Assembly (NCBI GenBank): GCA_008000375.1
Contig: SMOI01000065.1
Coordinates: forward strand, 93,485 to 136,673
DNA from: Poteriospumella lacustris
Taxonomy: Eukaryota; Sar; Chrysophyceae; Chromulinales; Dinobryaceae
Length of the DNA: 43,189 bases
Direction of reading: 5' to 3'
Shown here: in pieces, positions 22,001-29,946 of the stretch
How positions within the stretch are numbered: position 1 is the stretch's first letter
How the letters are laid out: every line of letters begins with the position of its first letter
Program-made: the position numbers and the translations under genes
The notes under the pieces: generated by a model
Told to the model about the DNA's origin: nothing
The model's database searches: none
What the model saw: only the letters and a program-made list of their open reading frames with translations

Positions 22001-23661
22001 AATCCTTTGCTGCACGTACCATTTTGCATACAGGGACACGATCGATTCAGTTCACCGCAGGGACCGTGACGCATTTGCTTCAACACAATAGAGTGTAGCG
22101 TGGGATTCAAATGGGGGTTTGGAATTTCCGCCGAGCAACAGCGATCATAGTCTTCTGGAGTTTTCGGCTTGGACTCAGACGCAACTATTAGAAGGATGTG
22201 GGCATGAGGCAGGCCACGTTTTTGAAACTCCACAACGCAAGTATGGGCGACGTGGGTACCCATAACATGTCCGTACTGTAAATCCTCCAGAAGTGCTTGC
22301 AATTTCATGTGGAATACGCGACAGGTTATGTCCGGACGGTTATGAGGTTGTTCATCTCGTTTCATATTTCGAGTGATTTCTGGCCATTTAGGATTGCAGG
22401 TGAAAGTAATGAAAAAATCAGGTTTTCCGTACTTTCTAACCATTGCCATTGCATCTTGATAGCACTGATGCTGGTGACGGCCGCCTCCAATAAAAGTAGA
22501 TGGCAGAATAGTACGTTCAACTGGCGCACCGGCATTTGCTTCATCATTGCGACTGATGGCGTCATGAAGGCCACGATACAATTCCGCTCTGATCTGCGGT
22601 TGGTTGTGACGCAAGAAGTTTAGATTGTTGGTTTCCATTTTCACAGACTGGTCGATCCAGTATTGTTGTGCCAGTTTTCCTCCCAAAAGAAGAGTATCCA
22701 TCATAACGGGTTGCGCGGGTGCGATGCAGTTGCGATCAGGTCCACGCGACCACTTTTCACGAATATGGGCGTAAAAAGAATAGTATTCCTTTACTGTAAC
22801 ATGCTTGGATCCATGAATAGAAAAAGACCCGTCTGAGTTTTTCTTGTGGCGTGGTATTCCAATGTACCACCCGTTTGTCCCATGCACATGAGTGATGCTG
22901 TAAGCAAGAGGATCGTATGCAGCATTGCAGATACTAATACGCTGTGGTCGTCCTGACCGTTGGTGAACCACAACCTCTCTATGCTGGTTACTGTCGGGGT
23001 TACTGCCTTGAATGACAATACCGGCAACTTCAAATGCAGCGGTAGGTCGATTTACGGTTCCTGGGTGAGCATCTATTCCCGTTGTATTAAACCGGATACT
23101 AAACAGAGGGATCTGTTCAGGCATCAATAGTCGGTGGGTGAAATTACGCACGTTGTTCATAAAAGTCTGAAACAGAACATTGTGTGCCACTATTTCTTGT
23201 TGAATCGCTGCAAACAGTGGCTCATGTTGAGGACGATGACTCTGGATAGTTGGATTAGTGCAAGTAGGGTCGTAAAAAAGCATTTGTAAAAACGATAGTC
23301 TCCCCGTGAGAGTGTTATCAGACTCCACTGATCCGATGTTGTGATAAACCGCACCTTGAATGCGAAGAACCGGCGGTCCACGTTGACCGGGAGAGAATCG
23401 ATGCTTATTCATTGATATTGATGCGAACGATAGGAAACTGTTGAACTGACGTGATTCGTTGTCAAATTTGGTGATATTCGAACGCCCAGCAGTAGGATCG
23501 CGCCACAGAAGACGTTTTATAAGTGGTGTGGGCTCGGGAAAGGTCGGGAGTCTGACTGTACCGCTGTGACAGCAATGGGTAAATGAACCATCGGAGAGCG
23601 CTTCGGACACCAATGCGCAGCAGTGAGGACGACAGGTAAGGCAGGCGATGCAAAGTGGCAC
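19076..23661 (-). CDS. Helitron Rep (HUH nuclease)-Pif1 helicase fusion
   Basis: Rolling-circle transposase. Exon 1 runs 23661-21478 and exon 2 21424-19076; a 53-nt intron (21425-21477, GTTAGT...CCAAAG) joins FFKQ to NDDELQAP in frame, giving about 1510 aa. Visible parts: a Cys/His-rich N-terminus with FTHCCHSGTV; the Helitron_like_N region; the HUH motif GLPHAHILLI near 22195-22225; the two-tyrosine motif KYLYKYVYKG near 21775-21806; then a Pif1-type helicase with Walker A PGGTGKT near 20470-20490, a WDEAPMAHR motif and FAMTINKSQGQS near the end. The coding frame has no internal stop. Oddity: there is no upstream in-frame ATG. The frame opens at a TAA near 23885 and the first ATG is at 23412, after the zinc-finger region, so the start is unresolved or lost. 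23661 is only the first alternative (GTG) codon. Confidence 0.88.
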
Positions 23662-23870
23662 GGTCTTACCTGTGGATGAGGAAAGGTCTTCAGCGTCGAT
23701 GTCAATCCGGCGATGATCGATGAAGGGAGCGGCGTCGATGTGAATCCGGCGACGATTGATGAAGGGAGCGCGGCTGCAAAGACACCAATGCGCAGCAGTG
23801 AGGACGACAGGTAAGGCAGGCGATGCAAAGTGACACGGTCTTACCTGTGGAAGGTCTTCAGCGTCGATGT
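23606..23870. repeat. Direct duplication at the 5' end of the Helitron gene
   Basis: A unit of about 90-97 nt at 23606-23702 (starting GACACCAATGCGCAGC) recurs at 23781-23870, a period of 175 nt; the first copy has 7 extra bases (TGAGGAA). Between them lies a 39-nt tandem repeat: 23693-23731 and 23732-23770, each starting GCGTCGATGT and ending GAAGGGAGCG, with a few substitutions. The 39-nt unit equals 13 codons and keeps the frame. The duplicated block includes the Cys-rich start of the Rep protein, but the upstream copy is out of frame relative to the downstream one. Confidence 0.85.
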
Positions 23871-24078
23871 GGATGACGAATGAGGATTAAAAAATGAAAT
23901 TGCTTGTCTTATTTGTGACGGCTTGTGCTGTCTTGTTGACGTTCGGTGGGAGAAGGCGGAAAACGCGTTTCGTTGGTAAAAACGCGTTTTGTTTAAGCGT
24001 TGCACCACAGAAAACGGCTACTTTTGGTTTGTCAATTATATATAAGAAGCGACGTCTACTTTGACACAAACAGAAAGA

Positions 24079-24323
24079 TTTGTTCTGCAAAGTAAGCATG
24101 ATAATTGGAAGATTTTCAGTGGATATTTGAAGGATTTGTTCTCCGCTCAGCTAAGAGAAGTCAGCCTACGATGACCTTTTTCTTTTGCTTTAGATAATCG
24201 TTTACTTGAACTGCACTTTGAGACGCCGTTCCTCATCGGTGAATTCGGGACTGAAATTTGCGACGAGCCTTTCTGGGATTGGAAAGGAAAGATACAGATC
24301 TTATCTTGTTGTGACGTTGGAAA
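24079..24323. promoter_or_regulatory. Upstream region of the DysF-SNARE gene, abutting the Helitron
   Basis: About 245 nt separate the proposed Helitron 5' edge from the ATG at 24324. The region is moderately A/T-rich. No clear TATA box or other element could be fixed by eye. The Helitron insertion is therefore close to this promoter as well as to that of membrane-protein paralog 2. Confidence 0.3.
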
Positions 24324-25889
24324 ATGTCGGAGTCTTGCGTCATCGAGGTATATGAAAACGAGATTTTAAACCGCCGGAGAAATGTTTGGCTGCCGTACGC
24401 AGAATGTCCCTTCACAATGAAAGCAACAATGACACCTTGCAAACCTATCGAGGAAATTACGGTTCCCAGCTCTGAGTGGGTTTGGTCAACGAATTGGAAA
24501 ATTACGAAGATGGCGGGCGTGACGGATGCGGAAGGTTGGGAATATGCCAGCCGAGTAGCACGGTTTAAAGCAAAGGATCGAGCACCAAAATCAGAGGCTC
24601 GATGGTCAACTGCACGGCGTCGTCTATGGACGAGAATTATGAGGCGGGAACCGCTTGTTAAACCTTCCGATATGACGAAGGTGTTGCCGAAGGTCCAAGG
24701 AGGTCTGGGTAGCATTCACGCCGCTAGAGTCAAGATCGAGCAAATCATGCGCCAGGCTCCAGAGGCTGCCACATCGGATCAAATGCTCTCCCTCGTTGCA
24801 TCAGTTGAGAGAAATATTGCTGATATTCTATCGGTTCTTGATCAAGCCGAACAACAGCAAGGGCAAGGAAGTGGTGTCAAATCTTCCAATCTTTCCCCCG
24901 CTGTTCTTAAGAAGCTTCGGAATGATGTACTGAAAGAACAGGTATGTTATCTTTTTGTTCTTTAAAGTCTGCGACTATGTTTATAACCGCATTTGTGTGT
25001 AGGCCGCCATCGAAGCTGCATTAGAAGGCATACCGTCATCAGTTCCTAGTAGCAGTGGCAGTGGTAGCAGTCGGAACGGAAATTTACAGCGCGAAAGATC
25101 TGGCTCCTCGTTTAGTGTGGCAGCTCGTCAACCCACCAATGTATATGCTGGAAGTGGAGGTGTTCTCGGTAGCAGCTACGCGTCGTCCTACATCAATGGT
25201 ACGCTTCCTGGAGGTGGTGGATCTTTCAGCACAACTCGACAGTCGCTTGGGGGCAACCAAGGAACCGTTGCAAGAGGATCTTTCGCAGGAAATGGGCCCA
25301 ACGCGAACGGCTCTGATTTGCGGCAGGATATCCAAGGCATCAACAAAGTCCTGGCTCAAAGCAAGGGATCAGTAAAAGGTGGTGCCGCAGGTGCCTTCAA
25401 TCCAGCAATTTTCAGCGGAAATGGAAGAGGGACCGGCGACCCGGGGGATGGCGACTTTGTTGATCGAACAACTCAGGAGCTTATGATTGAACAGAAACTA
25501 ATTCCGATCGATGAGAGCACAGTCATGCAAGAGATCATTGACGATCGACACACAGAAATAGTAAAGGTGAGATAGGACTTGCGTTGCTCGGCACGTATTC
25601 TTGATCATAACAACGTTCATTTCTTTCCACAGATCCATAAAGGCTTGGTTGAGCTGAACGAAATGTTCACAGACTTATCGAGAATGGTCAAGGAGCAAGA
25701 GGTATACCGTTGTCGCTGCCTTGTTGAGACTGCCAGTATCTTACATCCCCTCGTTGCTTCTGTGTGTAGAGCGAAATCGGTGAGATTTATGGAAACATCG
25801 AGGAATCTCATGCTAAAACGAGGGAAGCTTTTTCGAATATAATCGAAGCGAACCGACTTCATCAATCAGGCAACTGTGTGATATCGTGA
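24324..25889 (+). CDS. DysF domain-Qa-SNARE fusion protein with C-terminal CaaX-like motif
   Basis: Four exons: 24324-24941, 25003-25566, 25633-25701 and 25770-25889, all phase 0, 456 aa. Residues about 8-115 resemble a dysferlin (DysF) domain: EVYENE near the start, the Trp-rich SSEWVWSTNWKI, TDAEGWEYASRVARF, and an Arg/Trp-rich ARRRLWTRIMRRE block. A helical stretch and a Gly/Ser-rich linker follow. Residues about 385-450 form a t-SNARE motif: VELNEMFTDLSRMVKEQESE, with Gln in the zero layer as in syntaxins, followed by IYGNIEESH. Where a transmembrane anchor is usual, the protein ends in CVIS, a good CaaX farnesylation signal. Predicted role: lipid-anchored membrane fusion factor. A possible donor (GTGAGA at 25886) inside the last codons could make an alternative C-terminus, so the end needs transcript support. 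Confidence 0.8.
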
Positions 25890-26363
25890 GAGTGATTTCT
25901 GCACAGCAGACTTTAGAGAGCACATCAGAATGTGCTCGCGGAAGCGGGATGCTTCGAATCTGCAGTTATGTACATACTTTCGTTGCTGTTGTAGACGTTG
26001 CTTTTCACGAGGGGAAGCCCCCCGTGGTATGCAGGAAGGCTATTTAGTTTATATAGACCTTCACGCGTTACCCGTCCCCTTGTTAGGCCACAGAAGACCG
26101 CACTGTAACTCCACTCATTGCCGACCCTTTTGTGCAACCCGTCACTCCGAACACTGCTGTTGGAAATCATGATCTGTCCATGTGTATCAAACATCGAGTT
26201 GCTCACAGTTCACTACGAGCCACAATGGTTCGTGTGTTCATCGACATGCACCAGGCCATCACTTTACTTCAGCAGCGTTGATACAGAAACAAGTGCTGAC
26301 GGAGGAAATGGTTGCCAAATTTATGCCACTGAAACTGGTGAGCTAAGACAAACATCGACACGA
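25890..26363. other. Convergent intergenic region
   Basis: 3' flanks of the SNARE gene and of the O-fucosyltransferase-like gene. Open frames here (for example 25930-26172, Cys-rich) have no recognised domain. If the possible donor at 25886 is used with the acceptor CTGCAG near 25967, part of this region would be an alternative last exon of the SNARE gene lacking a convincing membrane span. No RNA gene seen. Confidence 0.4.
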
Positions 26364-27704
26364 TCAAAATCCCCAATTGTTGAAGTCGTGGCAGATACCA
26401 TGCGTTTCAATTTTGTCACGGGTGGTCGGGCCATGGACTTCATCGAACGTCAGCTTTAAGCCGCGATCCCAATCTCTCATACGAGTCACCAGATACGAAA
26501 AACTGCTGCCAACATGAGCTGGTATGAAGCATGTCGCCAAACGCGCCATTTCCAAATCGATGTATGCCAATTGCTCGGGTGCTAATAGCCGATATTTGAA
26601 TGGATCTCCCCACTTCTCTCGGGCCACTACGTCTTCCGTCGCATCGATATGTTTAAAGAGAGGATTTAAGAGACTCATTTGATTAACCAACGTCAACCCC
26701 ATCGCCTTCAAATAATGCTGTGTTTGCTTTGCTACCCTCGTCAACCGATGGGCCGGAACTCTGGAAGACGACGACAATGACAAGGGCATTTCCTTCAAAT
26801 CAGCCCCAAACAAACCCGAAGAGATATAAAAACGGGGCATTTTTGTACCATCAAATAGAGGCAGTTCTCGACGCTCTCCTTGCACGGTAACAAAGACACC
26901 ACTTCCATTCCCATCGGCACTTCGATATTGTTGTAAACATGGCGCAGTACTAAGCCACCAAACCGCTTTGTCAACTTCAATGAGCGTGTGAGAGGTATTA
27001 TGGCCCCAGTAATCGGGTTCCAAGCGCAAATGTGCAGCAAGATATGGGCCATCCAACTTGTTTTGTAAAGACTGAACAAACTTGCGCAAAATCGGCGTCG
27101 GCTGCAAGCTGTTGTAGACATCCAAAAGAAGCTCGGGATCTTCCCAAAAATTGTAGAGAGTGAGATACTTGATCCTGGCACTCATTTGATACACGGCCGA
27201 TGATGGAAGTGGTGTCGGTAGATTCGCATGATGCAACATTTTCAACAACTTGGCTGTGTGAACCGCACCGAAGACGGGGTTTCTCGTGATGTTGTAGACA
27301 GTATCGGTAGTTGCAGATGGTTGGTTGGCAAATGGACACCGATTTTCAAATGTTTCGACGTCCACGGCATCGATGTGACGCTGCGACCAAAATCGTTGAA
27401 AGTGCTCCCAATCGAAAAACCAAGAGAATGGCAATGACGACCATTTACTGTCTGGCGTTGGCCAGTGGTCGTCAAATGAATGACGAGAATACATCGCGGA
27501 AACAACCAAATTCATACCGAATGTCTTTGCTGCTGGAATGTATGAAAACACCGCTCCAATTTGATTGCATAGGCCACCGATCGCGGTGCTCGCATGCAAC
27601 CATCGATCATCATTGTTTCCGCTTGGCAATGGCGTGCAGCGCTTATTATTCGACCAAACTGGAGCGAAGAAAAGCAGCAAAAGGCAAACAACAGAAAGGG
27701 CCAT
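26364..27704 (-). CDS. O-fucosyltransferase family-like secretory protein
   Basis: Single exon, 446 aa. A hydrophobic signal peptide or signal anchor (VVCLLLLFFAPVW) starts right after the ATG. The block AIGGLCNQIGAVFSYIPAAK matches the N-terminal GGL(N/C)NQ motif of GDP-fucose protein O-fucosyltransferases and related plant/protist glycosyltransferases. PYLAAHLRLEPDYW near residue 220 corresponds to the conserved HxR-E peptide that binds GDP-fucose, and the C-terminal ARLATCFIPAHVGSSFSYLV corresponds to the third motif. Expected location is ER or Golgi lumen, acting on secreted or surface glycoproteins. Acceptor and donor specificity cannot be read from sequence. Immediately upstream, in the same frame and separated by a single TAG, a further 92-codon stretch is open. 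Confidence 0.78.
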   Translation of the reverse strand: MALSVVCLLLLFFAPVWSNNKRCTPLPSGNNDDRWLHASTAIGGLCNQIGAVFSYIPAAKTFGMNLVVSAMYSRHSFDDHWPTPDSKWSSLPFSWFFDWEHFQRFWSQRHIDAVDVETFENRCPFANQPSATTDTVYNITRNPVFGAVHTAKLLKMLHHANLPTPLPSSAVYQMSARIKYLTLYNFWEDPELLLDVYNSLQPTPILRKFVQSLQNKLDGPYLAAHLRLEPDYWGHNTSHTLIEVDKAVWWLSTAPCLQQYRSADGNGSGVFVTVQGERRELPLFDGTKMPRFYISSGLFGADLKEMPLSLSSSSRVPAHRLTRVAKQTQHYLKAMGLTLVNQMSLLNPLFKHIDATEDVVAREKWGDPFKYRLLAPEQLAYIDLEMARLATCFIPAHVGSSFSYLVTRMRDWDRGLKLTFDEVHGPTTRDKIETHGICHDFNNWGF

Positions 27705-28061
27705 CTACACTTTCTGAATCCCTTGTATTCTCTGTGGGCGACAGCTTTTGTTCAAAAGTAATGCAATTCTGTTCAATGCATGGAATAACGTTAGGGCATC
27801 TGCAATGGTAGGAATCAACACAAAAATGTTGAAGGGGTCATCCTGTAACGCTTCGTCGTCCGTCCGTTCTACCAACCGACCGACGCTCATGGAAATGTGG
27901 GAAGTCTCTTGTATAATCTGTGACTCTTCGAATTCAAACAGTCCTTCCCAGCACCGAGAAGCGCTAGTCCTGCTGTTCAACAACCATGCTGAGAATAGCT
28001 CGCGAACTCGAACAACAAAAGATATCTATCTGCTATATTTCAAATATTGACAAACTTCATT
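27705..28061. other. Divergent region with an in-frame upstream ORF of uncertain status
   Basis: 357 nt between the O-fucosyltransferase-like gene (minus) and SKP1 copy A (plus). A minus-strand frame 27983-27705 begins with ATG, encodes 92 residues without recognisable similarity and ends in TAG directly abutting the downstream ATG. The opposite strand is open over the same stretch, so the openness may be chance. The SKP1 promoter must also lie here; an A/T-rich stretch (CTATATTTCAAATATTG) sits at 28033-28049, just before the ATG. Confidence 0.35.
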
Positions 28062-28638
28062 ATGTCCGAAGACTCCAAGACTGTTCATTTAGTGTCGCAA
28101 GAGGGCGAGTCCTTCGACGTCCCTGTCGCAGTTGCCAACATGTCAGTCTTGGTCAAAACCATGATTGATGAGGATCACGACGACGAGGAAGCCCAAGAAA
28201 TTCCTTTGCCCAACGTGAAATCGTCGATCTTGGCAAAAGTCATCGAGTACGCCCAGCACTATATCTCTGAACCCATGTATGAAATCGAAAAGGTATGTCA
28301 TTGTTGCCGTTGTTTTGTTCGTATCCGACACTAACTCTGACTCCATATTTTGTGTTTGTCTGCTACAGCCATTGAAGTCGGCCAACATGAAGGATGTGGT
28401 CCAAGAATGGTACGCGAACTTCGTCGCAGTCGATCAAGACGTGCTGTTCGAGCTCATTCTCGCCGCCAACTACATGGACATCAAGCCGCTTTTGGACCTG
28501 ACTTGCGCGACAGTGGCCAGCTTGATCAAGGGCAAGAATGCAGAGGAGATCCGCAAGCAGTTCAACATCGTGAACGACTTCACGCCAGAAGAGGAGGCGC
28601 AAGTTCGCGAGGAGAACAAGTGGGTGGAGGAAGCATGA
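28062..28638 (+). CDS. SKP1: SKP1, SCF ubiquitin ligase adaptor, copy A
   Basis: 166-aa SKP1. Exon 1 is 28062-28292, the intron 28293-28368 (GTATGT...CTACAG), exon 2 28369-28638. SKP1 bridges cullin-1 and F-box proteins in SCF E3 ligases. The N-terminal BTB/POZ-like half opens with [15 protein letters not shown] and has the usual acidic loop ([11 protein letters not shown]). The C-terminal half carries the canonical F-box-binding helices: [20 protein letters not shown], then [16 protein letters not shown] and [17 protein letters not shown]. Full length, no missing core residue. It has an inverted partner 305 nt downstream. The ATG at 28062 is the first Met consistent with SKP1 N-termini; a TTG upstream extends the frame but is not a plausible start. 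Confidence 0.97.
28062..28638 (+). repeat. Left arm of SKP1 palindrome
   Basis: Pairs with 28944-29520 by the rule x + y = 57582. The 76-nt intron is identical in both arms. Over the coding region I found one synonymous difference near the start (GAC versus GAT in codon 4), and the final Ala and stop codons differ (GCA TGA versus GCT TAA). Immediately outside the ATG and the stop the flanks are unrelated. Confidence 0.92.
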
Positions 28639-28943
28639 GATTTTTGATGGAATGACTTGGCTAAATCTATCTTATATGTACAAATTCTTAAATAGTCTTT
28701 TTTCCCTTCATTAGTTTTCTTTGTCACAGTTGTTATGCAGTGGATTGGATTCTCTTTTATTTGATATTTGTTCAATCGGCAACGGTTTACAAAAGACAAT
28801 TTGGCGATGATGTCGTCTTGGCCTTGTGTTCACCAACTGCGATGACGAAGGTGCGCAAAAAGACACAAAGTTGAAGTCCAAGACTATTTATTTAGTACAT
28901 ATATGAAGGTTTAACAAGTAAACTACCAGGCAAAACTCCCGCT
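28639..28943. other. Spacer of the SKP1 palindrome
   Basis: 305 nt holding the two convergent 3' UTRs. It is A/T-rich and not symmetric. No open frame of interest, no recognised terminator or RNA. Confidence 0.5.
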
Positions 28944-29520
28944 TTAAGCTTCCTCCACCCACTTGTTCTCCTCGCGAACTTGCGCCTCCTCTTCTGGCGT
29001 GAAGTCGTTCACGATGTTGAACTGCTTGCGGATCTCCTCTGCATTCTTGCCCTTGATCAAGCTGGCCACTGTCGCGCAAGTCAGGTCCAAAAGCGGCTTG
29101 ATGTCCATGTAGTTGGCGGCGAGAATGAGCTCGAACAGCACGTCTTGATCGACTGCGACGAAGTTCGCGTACCATTCTTGGACCACATCCTTCATGTTGG
29201 CCGACTTCAATGGCTGTAGCAGACAAACACAAAATATGGAGTCAGAGTTAGTGTCGGATACGAACAAAACAACGGCAACAATGACATACCTTTTCGATTT
29301 CATACATGGGTTCAGAGATATAGTGCTGGGCGTACTCGATGACTTTTGCCAAGATCGACGATTTCACGTTGGGCAAAGGAATTTCTTGGGCTTCCTCGTC
29401 GTCGTGATCCTCATCAATCATGGTTTTGACCAAGACTGACATGTTGGCAACTGCGACAGGGACGTCGAAGGACTCGCCCTCTTGCGACACTAAATGAACA
29501 GTCTTGGAATCTTCGGACAT
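28944..29520 (-). CDS. SKP1: SKP1, SCF ubiquitin ligase adaptor, copy B
   Basis: Convergent second copy: exon 1 29520-29290, intron 29289-29214, exon 2 29213-28944. The 166-aa product is identical to copy A. It ends GCT TAA instead of GCA TGA, showing that the last codon lies outside the homogenised tract. The 5' flank (AAACAAAGAAA before the ATG) shares nothing obvious with that of copy A, so the two copies probably have independent promoters. In organisms with several SKP1 genes paralogs usually diverge in sequence; identity here means any difference would be in expression. Confidence 0.97.
28944..29520 (-). repeat. Right arm of SKP1 palindrome
   Basis: Inverted partner of 28062-28638. It is limited to the gene: identity begins within the first four codons and stops at the last codon. 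The intron is included in the identical tract, so this is not a retroposed copy. Confidence 0.92.
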
Positions 29521-29946
29521 TTTCTTTGTTTCAGATATTTCTTAATCGAAATGGGGCGAATGTGATTTTTGATTCTCGCCTCTGCTACTTGTCAGCTTAA
29601 TGCGTTGTGACTATTGAACATCATATTTCCCTCGGACTCGGAAAGAATCCTTTCGACCCGACCGAAATGGGTCATCTCACAGAACGCGATTTTCAGCACA
29701 CGACCGAACGCGTTTTTCGCCGTCGTCATAGTGTGCAGTTCTGCAGTTCGCAGGTCGTTGTCGTCATCGTCATGCATCGCCATCGTCGTCATGCGATTTC
29801 CAAGGTGCATTCCCAACAGTAACTTTCGAGTATGTATATGATTACTTTTTTCGATGGGTTTTCATCGATAAAGTTCTAACTTGCGCTTCATTTCCTGAGA
29901 TATTATTCTCTTTTATCAGCCTTGATTTGATTTTGATACAAAAGTA
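29521..29946. other. Divergent promoter region, SKP1 copy B / golgin
   Basis: 426 nt between divergent start codons. It contains a short inverted GACCC...GGGTC pair near 29656-29674 and overlapping small open frames on both strands (29592-29841) without recognisable similarity. Low-complexity GTC/CGT repeats occur near 29756-29795. No gene called. Confidence 0.45.

Larger units (their letters stand above)
18978..24078 (-). mobile_element. Helitron (rolling-circle DNA transposon), near complete
   Basis: An autonomous-type Helitron on the minus strand, defined by its Rep-helicase gene. The 3' end is placed at 18978 because the minus strand there ends in CTAG followed by T, as expected for Helitrons (CTRR, insertion between A and T), with a GC-rich stretch (CGCGACGCGG) just upstream in the place of the usual terminal hairpin. 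I could not draw a strong stem there. The 5' end is less sure: the minus strand reads A then TCTTTCTG at 24078, followed by a TTATATATAA stretch that resembles many Helitron 5' ends. No terminal inverted repeats or target duplication are expected. The right boundary could differ by tens of bases. Confidence 0.7.

Noticed and set aside
28293-28368. SKP1 copies as retroposed duplicates
   Set aside because: Both retain the identical intron, so duplication was at DNA level.
29592-29841. Small open frames between SKP1 copy B and the golgin gene
   Set aside because: Three overlapping frames in low-complexity DNA, none with similarity; likely promoter sequence.
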